37,003 nucleotides of DNA from assembly GCA_034211175.1 (NCBI GenBank), contig JAXHUH010000233.1, positions 1 through 37,003 on the forward strand, written 5' to 3'. A program made the translations under genes and the position numbers. This DNA comes from JAXHUH01 sp034211175. Lineage in GTDB: Bacteria > Actinomycetota > Acidimicrobiia > Acidimicrobiales > CAIXPF01. Numbering within the stretch: the stretch's first letter is position 1; each line of letters begins with the position of its first letter. A model generated the notes under the pieces. That model saw nothing but the letters and a program-made list of their open reading frames with translations, searched no databases and was not told the DNA's origin. Below, piece after piece: positions 22,840 to 31,819 of the stretch.

Positions 22840-23468
22840 GCCGCGCCCGCACGACCGCCACCGCCGGGGCGTTCGCCGTGCTCGGCGGCGCCCTGTGGAC
22901 GCTGGTCGAGTACGTGATGCACCGCTTCGCCATGCACGCGCCCCGGGGCCGGGGCCGCATCTCACGAGACCACCTCGACCACCACGCGGACCCGGACGCG
23001 ACCAGCGCGCCGCTTCGGGCACTGCTGTACACGGTCGTTGCGCTGCCGTTCCTGGCCGCCGGTTGGGCGCTGGGCCGGATCGCACCCCGCTACGCGGCCG
23101 TCGCAGCCGGGACCTACGCCGGGTTCGCCGCCTACGAGCAGGTCCACTGGCGGGCCCACCACCGGGCACCGTCGACCCGGTGGAGCGCAACCGCACGCCA
23201 GCGCCACTTCGCCCACCACTTCGGCGCCCCGACCACCAACTACGGGGTCACGACCAACGTGTGGGACCACCTGTTCCGCACGTGGCGACCGCCCGGCGTC
23301 GTGGCGGTGCCCCGTCGCCTCGCCCCCTCGTGGATGGTCGACGAGCACGGTCGGGTACAGGCGGCCCACGCCGAGCGCTACCGACTCGTCGGCTCCACCG
23401 ATCCGCACGGGCGCCGGGCCGCGCTCGATCGGGCCAGGGCGTACGCGGACGTGGCGCCGGCCGACTGA
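22836..23468 (+). CDS. Fatty acid hydroxylase / sterol desaturase superfamily membrane protein
   Basis: 210 residues with an eight-histidine style di-iron signature: EYVMHRFAMH (HX4H), HLDHH, HWRAHH and RQRHFAHHFG. Hydrophobic segments lie at about 10-30 and 65-95. Members insert oxygen into lipid or carotenoid chains (for example beta-carotene hydroxylase). The ATG overlaps the stop of the molybdoenzyme gene (ATGA), so the two are translated together. The hydroxylated substrate is unknown; the C-terminal part (about 165-210) is soluble. Confidence 0.85.
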   Translation: MSRARTTATAGAFAVLGGALWTLVEYVMHRFAMHAPRGRGRISRDHLDHHADPDATSAPLRALLYTVVALPFLAAGWALGRIAPRYAAVAAGTYAGFAAYEQVHWRAHHRAPSTRWSATARQRHFAHHFGAPTTNYGVTTNVWDHLFRTWRPPGVVAVPRRLAPSWMVDEHGRVQAAHAERYRLVGSTDPHGRRAALDRARAYADVAPAD

Positions 23469-23521
23469 CGCCTTACGCTCATCGGTCTCGCTGTCGACGA
23501 GGACCGAGGGCAAAGGCTGGC

Positions 23522-24319
23522 ATGGACCTGCTCACCGACCCGCAGATCTGGATCTCCTTCCTCACGCTGACCGCGCTGGAGATCGTCCTCGGCGTCGACA
23601 ACATCATCTTCATCTCGATCATCACCGGGAGGCTGCCGCAGCACCAGCAGCAGCGCGGCCGCATGATCGGGCTCTCGGTGGCGATGGGCACCCGGATCCT
23701 CCTGCTCCTGTCGATCAACTGGGTCCGCTCGCTCACCGAGCCGCTGTTCGAGGTGTTCGAGCGGGAGATCACCGGTGAGGGGCTGATCCTGCTGCTCGGC
23801 GGGGCGTTCCTGATCGCCAAGGCGACCCACGAGCTGCACGAGAACCTCGAGGGGCCGGAGCACGAGGAGCACCGGGTCGTCAAGGTCGCCAGCTTCGCCT
23901 CGGTGATCGCACAGATCGCGATCATCGACATCGTGTTCTCGATCGACTCGGTCATCACCGCCGTCGGCCTCGCCGAGGAGGTGGCGGTGATGATCGCGGC
24001 GGTCGTCGTCGCCGTCGTCGTCATGATGGTGCTGGCCGGACCGATCAGCGAGTTCGTCGAGGACCACCCCACGTTGAAGGTCCTGGCGCTGTCGTTCCTG
24101 ATCCTGATCGGCGTGTCGCTCGTCGCCGAGGGCCTCGAGCAGCACATCCCGAAGGGCTACATCTACTTCGCGATGGCGTTCTCGGTCCTCGTCGAGATGC
24201 TCAACCTCCGGATGCGGTCGGTCCGCAAGCCCGTGCACCTCCACCAGCAGCCACCCGCGGAGCTGGAGATCGACGCCGCCGCGGCCGACGGTGGCGGCTC
24301 CACCCCGTCGGGCGGCTGA
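23522..24319 (+). CDS. TerC family integral membrane protein
   Basis: 265 residues. Family hallmarks are EIVLGVDNIIFISII in the first segment and IDIVFSIDSVITAVG in the middle, each with the conserved Asp, with about seven hydrophobic segments and a cytoplasmic loop HENLEGPEHEEHR. TerC proteins are linked to tellurite resistance and, in studied members, to manganese export to secreted enzymes. The tail is Ala/Gly-rich. AAAGG precedes the ATG at six bases. Only 53 bases separate it from the previous gene; a small hairpin (CGGTC/GACCG) lies there, but there is no room for a yybP-ykoY riboswitch. Confidence 0.9.
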   Translation: MDLLTDPQIWISFLTLTALEIVLGVDNIIFISIITGRLPQHQQQRGRMIGLSVAMGTRILLLLSINWVRSLTEPLFEVFEREITGEGLILLLGGAFLIAKATHELHENLEGPEHEEHRVVKVASFASVIAQIAIIDIVFSIDSVITAVGLAEEVAVMIAAVVVAVVVMMVLAGPISEFVEDHPTLKVLALSFLILIGVSLVAEGLEQHIPKGYIYFAMAFSVLVEMLNLRMRSVRKPVHLHQQPPAELEIDAAAADGGGSTPSGG

Positions 24320-24320
24320 T

Positions 24321-24342
24321 CCGGGGCCGGCCCGGGCCCCGG
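24321..24342 (+). terminator. GC hairpin after terC
   Basis: CCGGGGCC (24321-24328) pairs with GGCCCCGG (24335-24342) with a six-base loop, at once after the terC stop. It has no T tract. The remaining 24343-24499 shows no feature except the ribosome site of the next gene. Confidence 0.5.
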
Positions 24343-24499
24343 GGTCCGGCCGGCGCGTCCGCCATCCCGCTGCTCGTACCGCCGCCCGATCGGGTCGCGA
24401 CCGGTCAAAGTTGGTCGAAGTCTCCCGCGTCGCCTCGTGTGCGTCGTCGGCACCGCCGAAGAGTCCCTACGCGTGCCCGCCGACGACCCGAGGGGAGTG

Positions 24500-26923
24500 A
24501 TGGAGGAGCCTTCGCTGGCGGACCATCGTGGCGCGACGGCCCCCGTCGGCCCGCCGGCCACGGCGCGCGCCCCCGGACGGGTGACCGCGGTGCTGGTCCT
24601 GCTGGCGGGCCTGTTGGCCTCGGCCGCCGTCGGCACGTGGTGGGCGGACGACGTGCGCGAGGACGAGGCGATGGCCCGAGAGCACCGGGCGGAGGAGATC
24701 GCCCGCACGGTCGCCAGCACCATCCGGCGCCACGTCGACGTGACCGTCGCGGCGTTGAACATCCTGCGGGTCGAGCCGGCGGAGGGTGCAGACATCGAGC
24801 CGTTCCGGGCCTGGTACGAGCTCGAGGACGCCGGAGGACGTCACCCGGGCACGGTCATGCTCGGCTACATCCGGGCCGTCACGGCCGAGGACGCACCCGC
24901 CGCGTTCGACGAGCTCGCCGCCGGGCTGACGGCCGGGTACGCCGTGGAGGAGGATGCGTTCAGGTCGGCCTTCGGGGACGACCTCGGACTGGAACCGGGC
25001 CGGGACCGCTACTGCATCCCCACCGTCCTCGCCGGTGACCTCGCGGTCTGGGGCGCGCTCGGCGCGGACCGCGGGGTCATCGACCAGTGCCAGACGCCCG
25101 TGGGCGGGGCCATCGACCAGGCCCGTGACACGGGCCGGGTCGCGTTCGTGCCCTGGGGCCTCGACGACCACCTCCTCGTCGTCGCACCCCACTACGGCGA
25201 GGGCGATGCACCGGCCTCGCTCGATGCCCGACGCTCGGCCTTCGTCGGCGCCATGTTCAGCGTCATCGACGGGCGAACGCTGCTCGACACCGCGACCGGG
25301 TCGCGCAACGACCTCCGCCTGGAGCTCACCGAGGTCCACATGAGCGGCGAGCGCGCCCTGCTCGCCACGACCGGGGGCGCGACCGGCGGCACCCCACTGC
25401 GGGACGTCACCTTCTTCGCGGACGGCACCTGGCGCCTCGGGGTCACACAGCTCGGCGGCCCGGCGTCACCGTCGCCCGATGTCCAGGGATGGGCGGTGTT
25501 CGTCGCCGGCGCCGCCGCCTCCCTCATGTTGGCCGCCCTCCTGCGGACCGCGTCCGTGAGCCGGGAACGGGCGCTGGCCCTCGTCGATGTGCGCACGGGC
25601 GAGCTGCACCACCAGGCGCTCCACGACGCCCTGACCGGGCTGGCGAACCGCAGCCTCGTCACCGATCGGGCCGAGCACCTGCTCCGGCGGGCGCGCAGGG
25701 ACGACGACGAGTGCGCCGCGCTCGTCATCGGCCTCGACGGGTTCAAGACGATCAACGAGACCCTGGGCCACGAGCAGGGCGACGCGCTCCTGCGATCGGT
25801 CGGCGCCCGGCTCGCACGGACGTTGCGTGAGAGCGACACCGTCGGACGCATGGGTGGCGACGAGTTCGTCGTCCTGCTCGAGCAGGGCGCCATCGAGCCC
25901 GGGCCGGAGGTGGTCGCGGACCGGATCCTCGACGTGCTGCGGGAGCCGTTCCCCGTCGGCGGCGTCGGTGCCGACGGCGACGCCGACCGGGACTTCCCGA
26001 TCACCGCGAGCGTGGGTGTCGCCGTGCGTCGGTCCGGCACCGCCTCCGAGCTGTTGCGCGACGCCGACATCGCCCTGCACCAGGCGAAGGCGGAGGGCCG
26101 CAACCGGGCGGTCGTCTTCCGGCCCGAGATGCAGGCCGCCGCCCATGAGCGGCTGACGCTGAGTCTCGAGCTGCGGGACGCCATCGGGCACGGGCAGCTC
26201 CACCTCGACTACCAACCGACGTTCGACATCGCCTCGATGCGGGTGACCGGCGTCGAGGCGCTGCTGCGATGGCGCCACCCGGTGCGGGGCCCGGTCTCGC
26301 CGCTCGAGTTCATCCCGCTGGCCGAGCAGAGCGGCATCATCGTCGACATCGGCGCCTGGGTGCTGCGCGAGGCGTGCGGGCAGATGGCCATTTGGCACGC
26401 ACACGGGCACGACCTGCGGCTGCACGTCAACGTGTCCGGCCACCAGCTCGAGCGCGACGACTTCGTCACCACCGTTGCCGGAGCGCTGGCGAGCACGGCC
26501 CTGCCGGCCCGCAACCTCGTGCTGGAGATCACCGAGTCGATGCTCATGCACGACGCGGTGGCGGTCGGCGCCCGGCTCGCGGAGCTGAAGGCGCTCGGCG
26601 TGCAGCTGGCCATCGACGACTTCGGGACCGGCTACTCGTCGCTGTCGTACCTGCGCCAGTTCCCCGTCGACTCGATCAAGATCGACCGGTCGTTCCTCAC
26701 CGACATCGCGCACTCGACCGAGGCCGCCGCCCTCCTCCACTCGCTGATCCGCCTCGGTCGGAGCCTCGGCCTCGAGACCCTGGCCGAGGGCATCGAGGAG
26801 GAGGCCCAGCTCGACCACCTCCGCCGAGAGGCCTGCGACTCGGGCCAGGGCTACCTGGTGTCCCGCCCGCTGCCGCCCGGCGAGGTCGAGCACCTCTTCA
26901 CCCCGAGCCAGGTCCCCGGCTAG
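24500..26923 (+). CDS. CHASE-GGDEF-EAL cyclic-di-GMP enzyme
   Basis: 807 residues. TM1 lies at about 28-48, followed by a periplasmic-side CHASE sensor (FRAWYELEDAG, GTVMLGYIRAV and a DTGRVAF region), TM2 near 330-350, a GGDEF domain (HDALTGLANR, GGDEF at 452-456) and an EAL domain (Glu-Ala-Leu at 586-588, RWRHP, NVSGHQL, EITES, DDFGTGYSSLSYL, IKIDRSF, AEGIEEE). All catalytic signatures of both diguanylate cyclase and phosphodiesterase are present, so either activity is possible and the sensor probably decides. AGGGGAG precedes the ATG at 24500. Confidence 0.93.
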   Translation: MEEPSLADHRGATAPVGPPATARAPGRVTAVLVLLAGLLASAAVGTWWADDVREDEAMAREHRAEEIARTVASTIRRHVDVTVAALNILRVEPAEGADIEPFRAWYELEDAGGRHPGTVMLGYIRAVTAEDAPAAFDELAAGLTAGYAVEEDAFRSAFGDDLGLEPGRDRYCIPTVLAGDLAVWGALGADRGVIDQCQTPVGGAIDQARDTGRVAFVPWGLDDHLLVVAPHYGEGDAPASLDARRSAFVGAMFSVIDGRTLLDTATGSRNDLRLELTEVHMSGERALLATTGGATGGTPLRDVTFFADGTWRLGVTQLGGPASPSPDVQGWAVFVAGAAASLMLAALLRTASVSRERALALVDVRTGELHHQALHDALTGLANRSLVTDRAEHLLRRARRDDDECAALVIGLDGFKTINETLGHEQGDALLRSVGARLARTLRESDTVGRMGGDEFVVLLEQGAIEPGPEVVADRILDVLREPFPVGGVGADGDADRDFPITASVGVAVRRSGTASELLRDADIALHQAKAEGRNRAVVFRPEMQAAAHERLTLSLELRDAIGHGQLHLDYQPTFDIASMRVTGVEALLRWRHPVRGPVSPLEFIPLAEQSGIIVDIGAWVLREACGQMAIWHAHGHDLRLHVNVSGHQLERDDFVTTVAGALASTALPARNLVLEITESMLMHDAVAVGARLAELKALGVQLAIDDFGTGYSSLSYLRQFPVDSIKIDRSFLTDIAHSTEAAALLHSLIRLGRSLGLETLAEGIEEEAQLDHLRREACDSGQGYLVSRPLPPGEVEHLFTPSQVPG

Positions 26924-26943
26924 CGCTGCCGCGCAGGGCCTGC

Positions 26944-27500
26944 TCACGCCTGCGCCGAGACCAGCCAGCACGCCGCGTCGAACCGCACGTCGTCGGCTTC
27001 GAGGTACGGGTCGAACGCGGGACGAACGAGGTTGAGGACCCGGGCCCGTGTGGCCTCGTCCTCACCGCGGATCGCCCGGCCGAAGGGCCCGAGGTTGGTG
27101 AGATAGGCGTCGAGCGCGGCGGCCGGGAACGAGCAGGTCCGGTCGATCGGCGCCAGCTCGACGTTGCGCCAGCCGCTCTCGCCGAGAACCTCGTGGATGT
27201 GGGCCGGGTCGGCGAGGCCGAACTGGCCGGGCTCGCCCCCGCTCCTGGTCGGGAGGTCGAGGAGCGGGGCCGCAGCCCGTTCGGCCGTGGTCATGAACGG
27301 GTTCTCGTGGGGGCCGCGCCACGTGATCACCCTCAGAGCGCCACCGGCTCTCGTTGCGGCGTGCAGGTTGGTGAACGCCGCGACGGGATCGGCGAAGAAC
27401 ATCACGCCCCACCGGGAGGCCACGACGTCGACGCCTCCTCGTTCGAACCGGTGGTGCTGGGCGTCAGCCTCGACGAACGTCGCGTCGACGTCAGCTCGTG
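26944..27500 (-). pseudogene. SAM-dependent methyltransferase, N-terminal half missing
   Basis: The frame resembles class I methyltransferases (UbiE/COQ5-like) only from the middle on: ATFVEADAQHHRFERGGVDVVASRWGVMFF, FTNLHAATRAGG and the C-terminal cap to ACWLVSAQA. The glycine-rich SAM motif I that should come about 50 residues earlier is absent; upstream sequence in frame (to 27651) is unrelated, less GC-rich DNA. The gene was therefore cut at about 27495-27540, next to the DUF222-HNH gene. No missing half is seen elsewhere in the window. Confidence 0.75.
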
Positions 27501-27611
27501 GATCGGGGTGGTACGTCCGGTTCGGCCGCGGTGGTCGTTCCCCGGTGCGAACTGGACCACAAATCGTGCCACCGGTAGTCAAAGCTGATCGCCAGAACGA
27601 GCGATTCGGGG

Positions 27612-27657
27612 TCTTGCATGTAGATCGTGCCACGGAAGGCAGGATCTGCATGCAAGA
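27612..27657. repeat. 15-bp inverted repeat at the element boundary
   Basis: TCTTGCATGTAGATC (27612-27626) and GATCTGCATGCAAGA (27643-27657) pair at 14 of 15 positions, with a 16-base interval. It lies in the low-GC stretch between the broken methyltransferase and the HNH gene. ATCGTGCCAC also occurs at 27562 and 27623. It may mark the end of a mobile element; the region 27540-27773 holds no gene I can support. Confidence 0.5.
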
Positions 27658-27773
27658 TCGGTCTGGTCCGCTGCGTGTATCGGCCGGGTGATCGGTTTGC
27701 TGCGCGGAGTGATGAGTGCGGATTTCTCGCCATACGGCTCGAATTGATCACGCTCGTTTGGTATCATGTGCTC

Positions 27774-28938
27774 ATGCAGGCGGCGGAACTTCTCGACACG
27801 GTGGACCGGATATCGGTCGACTGCGATCTCGATGAGATTCGTCGTGTGGTGTGCGCGATCGATCAGTTGAAAGCGAAGGTCTCGCCGGCGCTCGTCGCGG
27901 CTGATGAGGCGAAGTTGTTCGAGGCCGAGTCGGCGACGTCGATGACGGCGTGGTTGAAGTCCGAAGGGCTCCACCCGGGTGAGGCCGCGGGGATGATGTC
28001 GACCGCCCGCAAACTGGCTCGGCTGCCGGTACTCGCAGCGTCCTTCGAAGCCGGGCGGGTGCGGTCGGGGCACGTGCGGGCGGTGGTCGAGAACACACCG
28101 GGGAAGTTGGTCGACGAGTTCGCCGACCAGTCCGACGAGTTCGTGCCGCTGCTCGAGGACCTCACCGTCGACGAAGCGTCCGAAGCGATGCAGGCCTGGA
28201 AGCAGGCAACCAAGGACCGAGTGGGTGAACGCGAGCTCGGGCTCGACAAGCGGTCACTGCACATCTCGAAGATGCTCGACGGACGTCACCGCATCGACGG
28301 CGAGCTCGACGCCGACGCCTCCGCCGTTCTCAACAAAGCGATCAAACGAGCGATGCAACCCGACGGCGAACACGAACCGGCGCGTTCACCGGCGCACCGG
28401 CGTGCGGACGCATTGGTCAGTGTTGCGTGGTTCTACCTCACACACTGCGAACAAGAGACCTCGACCAAGCGGAACCGGCCCCATCTGAACATCACGGTGG
28501 AACGCGGAGACCGGCGAAGCGACCAGCCCCGACGCGTCGGTGCTGCCGCGGACGGCGGTCGAGCGGTGGCTTTGTGACTCGATCGCCCACCGGCTCGTCC
28601 GCGACGACGAAGGCGTCATCCTCCACCACGGACGAGGCCAACGCACCGCCACCGACGCCCAGTGGACAACCCTCATCTCACGCGACGGCGGCTGCCGCGC
28701 CCACGGCTGCGACCGCGGGCCGCAATGGTGCGAAGCCCACCACATCGTCGAATGGGACGACGGCGGGCCCACCGACATCGACAACCTCGCCCTCATCTGC
28801 GAACGGCACCACCACCTCCTCCACGACCTCGGCTGGCACCTCAAGCTCCTCCCCGACGCCACGTTGAAGATCACCCTCCCCTCGGGACGAGTCCTCACGA
28901 CCCGGCCACGAGGCGTCGACCCACCCCGCCTCTGGTGA
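27774..28938 (+). pseudogene. DUF222/HNH endonuclease (13E12 repeat family), frameshifted
   Basis: The first frame (from ATG 27774) encodes the DUF222 part: LLDTVDRISVD, TSMTAWLKSEG, HPGEAAGMM, ALVAAD, GELDADASAVLN and HRRADALV. It runs out of homology after NITVE and stops at 28577. The next frame continues with NAETGEATSPDASVLPRTAVERWLCDS and an HNH nuclease (CRAHGCD, CEAHHIVEWDDGGPTDIDNLALIC, HHHLLH) to 28938. Removing one G at 28499-28500 would join them. Base use is less GC-rich than the surroundings. It is inactive unless the shift is a sequencing error or is read through. Confidence 0.85.
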
Positions 28939-29078
28939 GCACCCAGGCACTCCAGCTCCAGCAACCGGCGAGGCGACCCCGCCCGGGTCGCCGCACTGGC
29001 GCGCCCGTACACGAGTTGTCGGTGGAAGATCGCTGGGAGGATGTCACCCGATGGGCCGGCTGCGATGACCTACCGGTG

Positions 29079-29651
29079 ATGAGCCCGCCGGACAGCCTCC
29101 AGACCGACACGGATGCCGACGAGCCGCTCGACGAGCCTGAGCCGATCGTCGTCCCGACGGGCCCGGCGCCGAGCTTCGAAGAGTTCTACCGACGGGAGCA
29201 ACGTCGCGTCGTCGGGCTGGCCTACGTGCTCTGCGGCCGACGCAGCGTCGCCGAGGAGATCGCCCAGGACGCCTTCCTCGCGACCTATCGCCGCTGGTCC
29301 GAGGTCCGCGACCCCGACGCCTGGGTCCGCCGACTCGTCGCCAACCGCTCGGTCAACGCCATCCAACGCCGTACCCGCGAGGCCCGCGCCCTCGTCCGCC
29401 TCCGCGGCGGCCAGAGCCACGTCGAAGCGCCCGAGCTGCCGGCCGACGACGAACGGCTCTGGGCCGAGGTGCGACGCCTCCCCCGCCGGCAGGCCCAGGC
29501 CGTCGCGCTTCGCTACGCCGACGCGCTCTCCATCCCCGAGATCGCCGCCTCGCTCGACCTGTCGGAGAACACGGTGAAGACCCACCTCACCCGGGCACGA
29601 CCAACGCTCGCACGACGACTCGGCGACGATGTCGAGGAGGACGACCGATGA
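29079..29651 (+). CDS. ECF sigma factor (SigE-like family)
   Basis: 190 residues. Region 2: FEEFYRREQRRVVGLAYVLCGRRSVAEEIAQDAFLATYRRW and DPDAWVRRLVANRSVNAIQRR. Region 4: LPRRQAQAVALRYADALSIPEIAASLDLSENTVKTHLTRAR. The first 25 residues are acidic and low-complexity. ATG 29079 is preceded by GTG 29076 as an alternative. The stop overlaps the start of the next gene (ATGA), the standard layout of ECF sigma with its anti-sigma partner. The signal it senses is unknown. Confidence 0.92.
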   Translation: MSPPDSLQTDTDADEPLDEPEPIVVPTGPAPSFEEFYRREQRRVVGLAYVLCGRRSVAEEIAQDAFLATYRRWSEVRDPDAWVRRLVANRSVNAIQRRTREARALVRLRGGQSHVEAPELPADDERLWAEVRRLPRRQAQAVALRYADALSIPEIAASLDLSENTVKTHLTRARPTLARRLGDDVEEDDR

Positions 29652-30916
29652 CCTCGATCGACGATCGGCTCGACCGCGCCGGGACCGACCTCCGCGACCA
29701 CTTCGCCGTCCTCGACGACCTCTCCGAACCGACGCTCGACACACTCGAGCGGCACGGCCGCCGACCCACGAGGGCGAGGGCCGTCGCGCTCGCCGCCGCC
29801 GTCGTCCTCATCGTGCTCGCCGTCGCGCTCACCCGGGACGACCCGCGCTCCGACCCCGCTCCGGTCGCCGACCTTCCCGAACCCGTCACCGAGCTCGGGC
29901 TCGGCCCCGATGACGAGATCGCGCTCCGCTCCAGCACACCCGCCACGGCGGCCCCGCCACAGCCCGACGTCGCCTGGGCCACCGACTACGAGGTCGGCAA
30001 CGGGCTCGCCCGGTTCTCCGTCGGTGTCCTTCGGCCCGAGGCGTTCCCCCGATGGGCCGAACAGGCAGGCAGCCGCGGTCTCGACCCGGAGGAGGCCCGG
30101 GCGGCGGCCGCGGACACGCAGTGCACCGGGGGAGGGAGCGGGGCCGGGTACGGCTGCGGCCCGGCGGGTGGCGTGTTCAGCATCGGCATCGCCGACCACC
30201 CCGTCGATGACGTCCTGGCCTGGTCCGGCCTCGACGACGACGTCGACGTCGTGGTGTTCCGCGCCGGCACCACCGTGTGGTGGCAGCGACCGGTCGACGG
30301 TCTCGTCGCGTTCCCGTTCTCGTTCGACGACTGGTGCACCACCGACGGCTGCAGGGTCGTCATCGACGCCTACGACGCCGCCGGGCGCCTCGTCGACCAT
30401 CACGCGGACCCCGACGACACCGCCGTCGTCGCTCTCGATCTCGAGCCCGACGACGAGGTCGAGCTGCGGCGCTACGGGATCGGGGGCTTCGGCGGGCTCG
30501 ACACCGACAAGTACTGGTGGTCCGGTGCGTACGAGACGGAGGGCGTCGCCCCGTTCGCCACTGCCCGCCACACGGGCGCCGGCGTCACCGCGCTCGACGG
30601 CGACGCCGACGACGTCTGTGTGCGGCGCAAGGGCTCCGGCACGTGCCGACCCGCCGGTGAGATCCACGTCCTGGCCGAGGTCGACGGCGCACCCGAAGCG
30701 ATCGTCTGGCCCGGGCTCGACCAGGACGTCGCCCTCGTTGTCGCTGAGCACGACGGCCGGCGCCGTTGGCAACGTCCGTCGGGGGACGCACTCGGCGGGG
30801 CCGTGGCCTTCCCCTACCCGTGCGCGCAGGGACAGACGTGCGACGTGCGGCTCCGCACCTACGACCGGGACGGGAACCCGATCGGAGGCGTGTACAGCCG
30901 CCTCATCGGCGACTGA
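29648..30916 (+). CDS. Putative membrane anti-sigma factor with duplicated four-cysteine ectodomain
   Basis: 422 residues. A short cytoplasmic part (1-42) with DDRLDRAGTDLRDHF is followed by one membrane segment (43-61) and a long outer part. That part is a tandem duplication: about 84-250 and 264-418. LGPDDEIALR matches LEPDDEVELR, GCGPAGG matches TCRPAGE, WQRPVDGLVAFPF matches WQRPSGDALGGAVAFPY, and YDAAGRL matches YDRDGNP. Each copy has four Cys (159, 170, 230, 235 and 324, 333, 392, 398). Overlap with the sigma gene suggests it is the anti-sigma factor, although no known anti-sigma motif such as HX3CX2C is present. I do not recognise the outer domain. Confidence 0.7.
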   Translation: MTSIDDRLDRAGTDLRDHFAVLDDLSEPTLDTLERHGRRPTRARAVALAAAVVLIVLAVALTRDDPRSDPAPVADLPEPVTELGLGPDDEIALRSSTPATAAPPQPDVAWATDYEVGNGLARFSVGVLRPEAFPRWAEQAGSRGLDPEEARAAAADTQCTGGGSGAGYGCGPAGGVFSIGIADHPVDDVLAWSGLDDDVDVVVFRAGTTVWWQRPVDGLVAFPFSFDDWCTTDGCRVVIDAYDAAGRLVDHHADPDDTAVVALDLEPDDEVELRRYGIGGFGGLDTDKYWWSGAYETEGVAPFATARHTGAGVTALDGDADDVCVRRKGSGTCRPAGEIHVLAEVDGAPEAIVWPGLDQDVALVVAEHDGRRRWQRPSGDALGGAVAFPYPCAQGQTCDVRLRTYDRDGNPIGGVYSRLIGD

Positions 30917-30925
30917 ACGGGCCGG

Positions 30926-31819
30926 CTACGCCGTCGTCGTCGCTGCGGCGATGGCGTCGGCGATGGCGAGGTTGCGGCGGGCCTCGTCGACGTGGAGGTT
31001 CTCGATCATGCGGCCGTCGACGGTGACGACGCCCTTGCCCTCGGCCTCGGCCTTCTCGAACGCCTCGATGACCTTGCGGGCCTGTTCGATCTCCTCCTCG
31101 CTCGGGGCGAAGAGGCGGTTCGTCGGCTCGACCTGGCTCGGGTGGATCAGCGTCTTGCCGTCGAAGCCCAGCTCCATGCCCTGGCGGCACTCGGCCTCGA
31201 AGCCCTCGGCGTTGCGGACGTCGTTGTAGACGCCGTCGAGGATCACCTTGCCGGCCGCCCTCGCCGCCAGCAGGCACAGCTGCAGGCCGCCGAGCAGCGG
31301 CAGCCGCCCGGGCACGTGCTTGGCGTGGAGCTCCTTGGCCAGGTCGTTCGTGCCCATCACCAGCGTGACCAACCGGTCCGAGCTGGTGGCGATCTCCTCC
31401 GCCCGCAGCATGGCGATCGGGGTCTCGACCATCGCCCAGATCTTCAGGTCGTCCGAGGCACCGGCCGCGACCAGCGCGGCCTCGACGGCGTCGACCTCGG
31501 CCTTGCTGTTGATCTTCGGGACGACCACGGCGTCAGGACCGGCCTCGGCGACCGCCTTCAGGTCGTCGTCGTGCCACGGGGTGCCGATCGAGTTGACCCG
31601 GATCGTCACCTCCTTCGACCCGTACTCCCCCGACGCCGCCGCGGCGCACACCCGGGCCCGGGCCTCGACCTTGGCGTCGGGCGCGACCGCGTCCTCGAGG
31701 TCGAGGATCAGCGCGTCGGCCGGGATGCCCTTCGCCTTCTCCAACGCCCGCTCGTTGGCGCCCGGCATGTACAGCACGGAACGGCGCGGCCGCAGGGTGA
31801 CCTCGGTGAGCTCGTCCAT
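30926..31819 (-). CDS. HpcH/HpaI (CitE-like) CoA-ester lyase
   Basis: 297 residues with the citrate lyase beta family blocks: RRSVLYMPGANERALEKA, DALILDLEDAVAPDAK, VTIRVNSIGTPW, DAVVVPKINS, WAMVETPIAML, LVMGTNDLAKEL and GKTLIHPSQVEPTN. The metal ligands Glu and Asp in LDLEDAV and the Arg of RVNS are present. It probably cleaves a malyl- or citramalyl-CoA type ester to acetyl- or pyruvyl products. The ATG overlaps the stop of the upstream lyase by one base (TGATG), so the two are coupled. Confidence 0.9.
   Translation of the reverse strand: MDELTEVTLRPRRSVLYMPGANERALEKAKGIPADALILDLEDAVAPDAKVEARARVCAAAASGEYGSKEVTIRVNSIGTPWHDDDLKAVAEAGPDAVVVPKINSKAEVDAVEAALVAAGASDDLKIWAMVETPIAMLRAEEIATSSDRLVTLVMGTNDLAKELHAKHVPGRLPLLGGLQLCLLAARAAGKVILDGVYNDVRNAEGFEAECRQGMELGFDGKTLIHPSQVEPTNRLFAPSEEEIEQARKVIEAFEKAEAEGKGVVTVDGRMIENLHVDEARRNLAIADAIAAATTTA

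Noticed and set aside
23469..23521. Manganese (yybP-ykoY) riboswitch before terC
   Set aside because: Only 53 bases separate the genes and no conserved riboswitch loop is seen.
27491..27751. Minus-strand frame through the boundary region
   Set aside because: It only joins the methyltransferase edge and low-GC junction DNA; no family resemblance or ribosome site.
29041..29079. Twelve-codon leader frame overlapping the ECF sigma start
   Set aside because: GGGAGG touches the ATG with no spacer, so it is a poor ribosome site, and nothing else supports translation.
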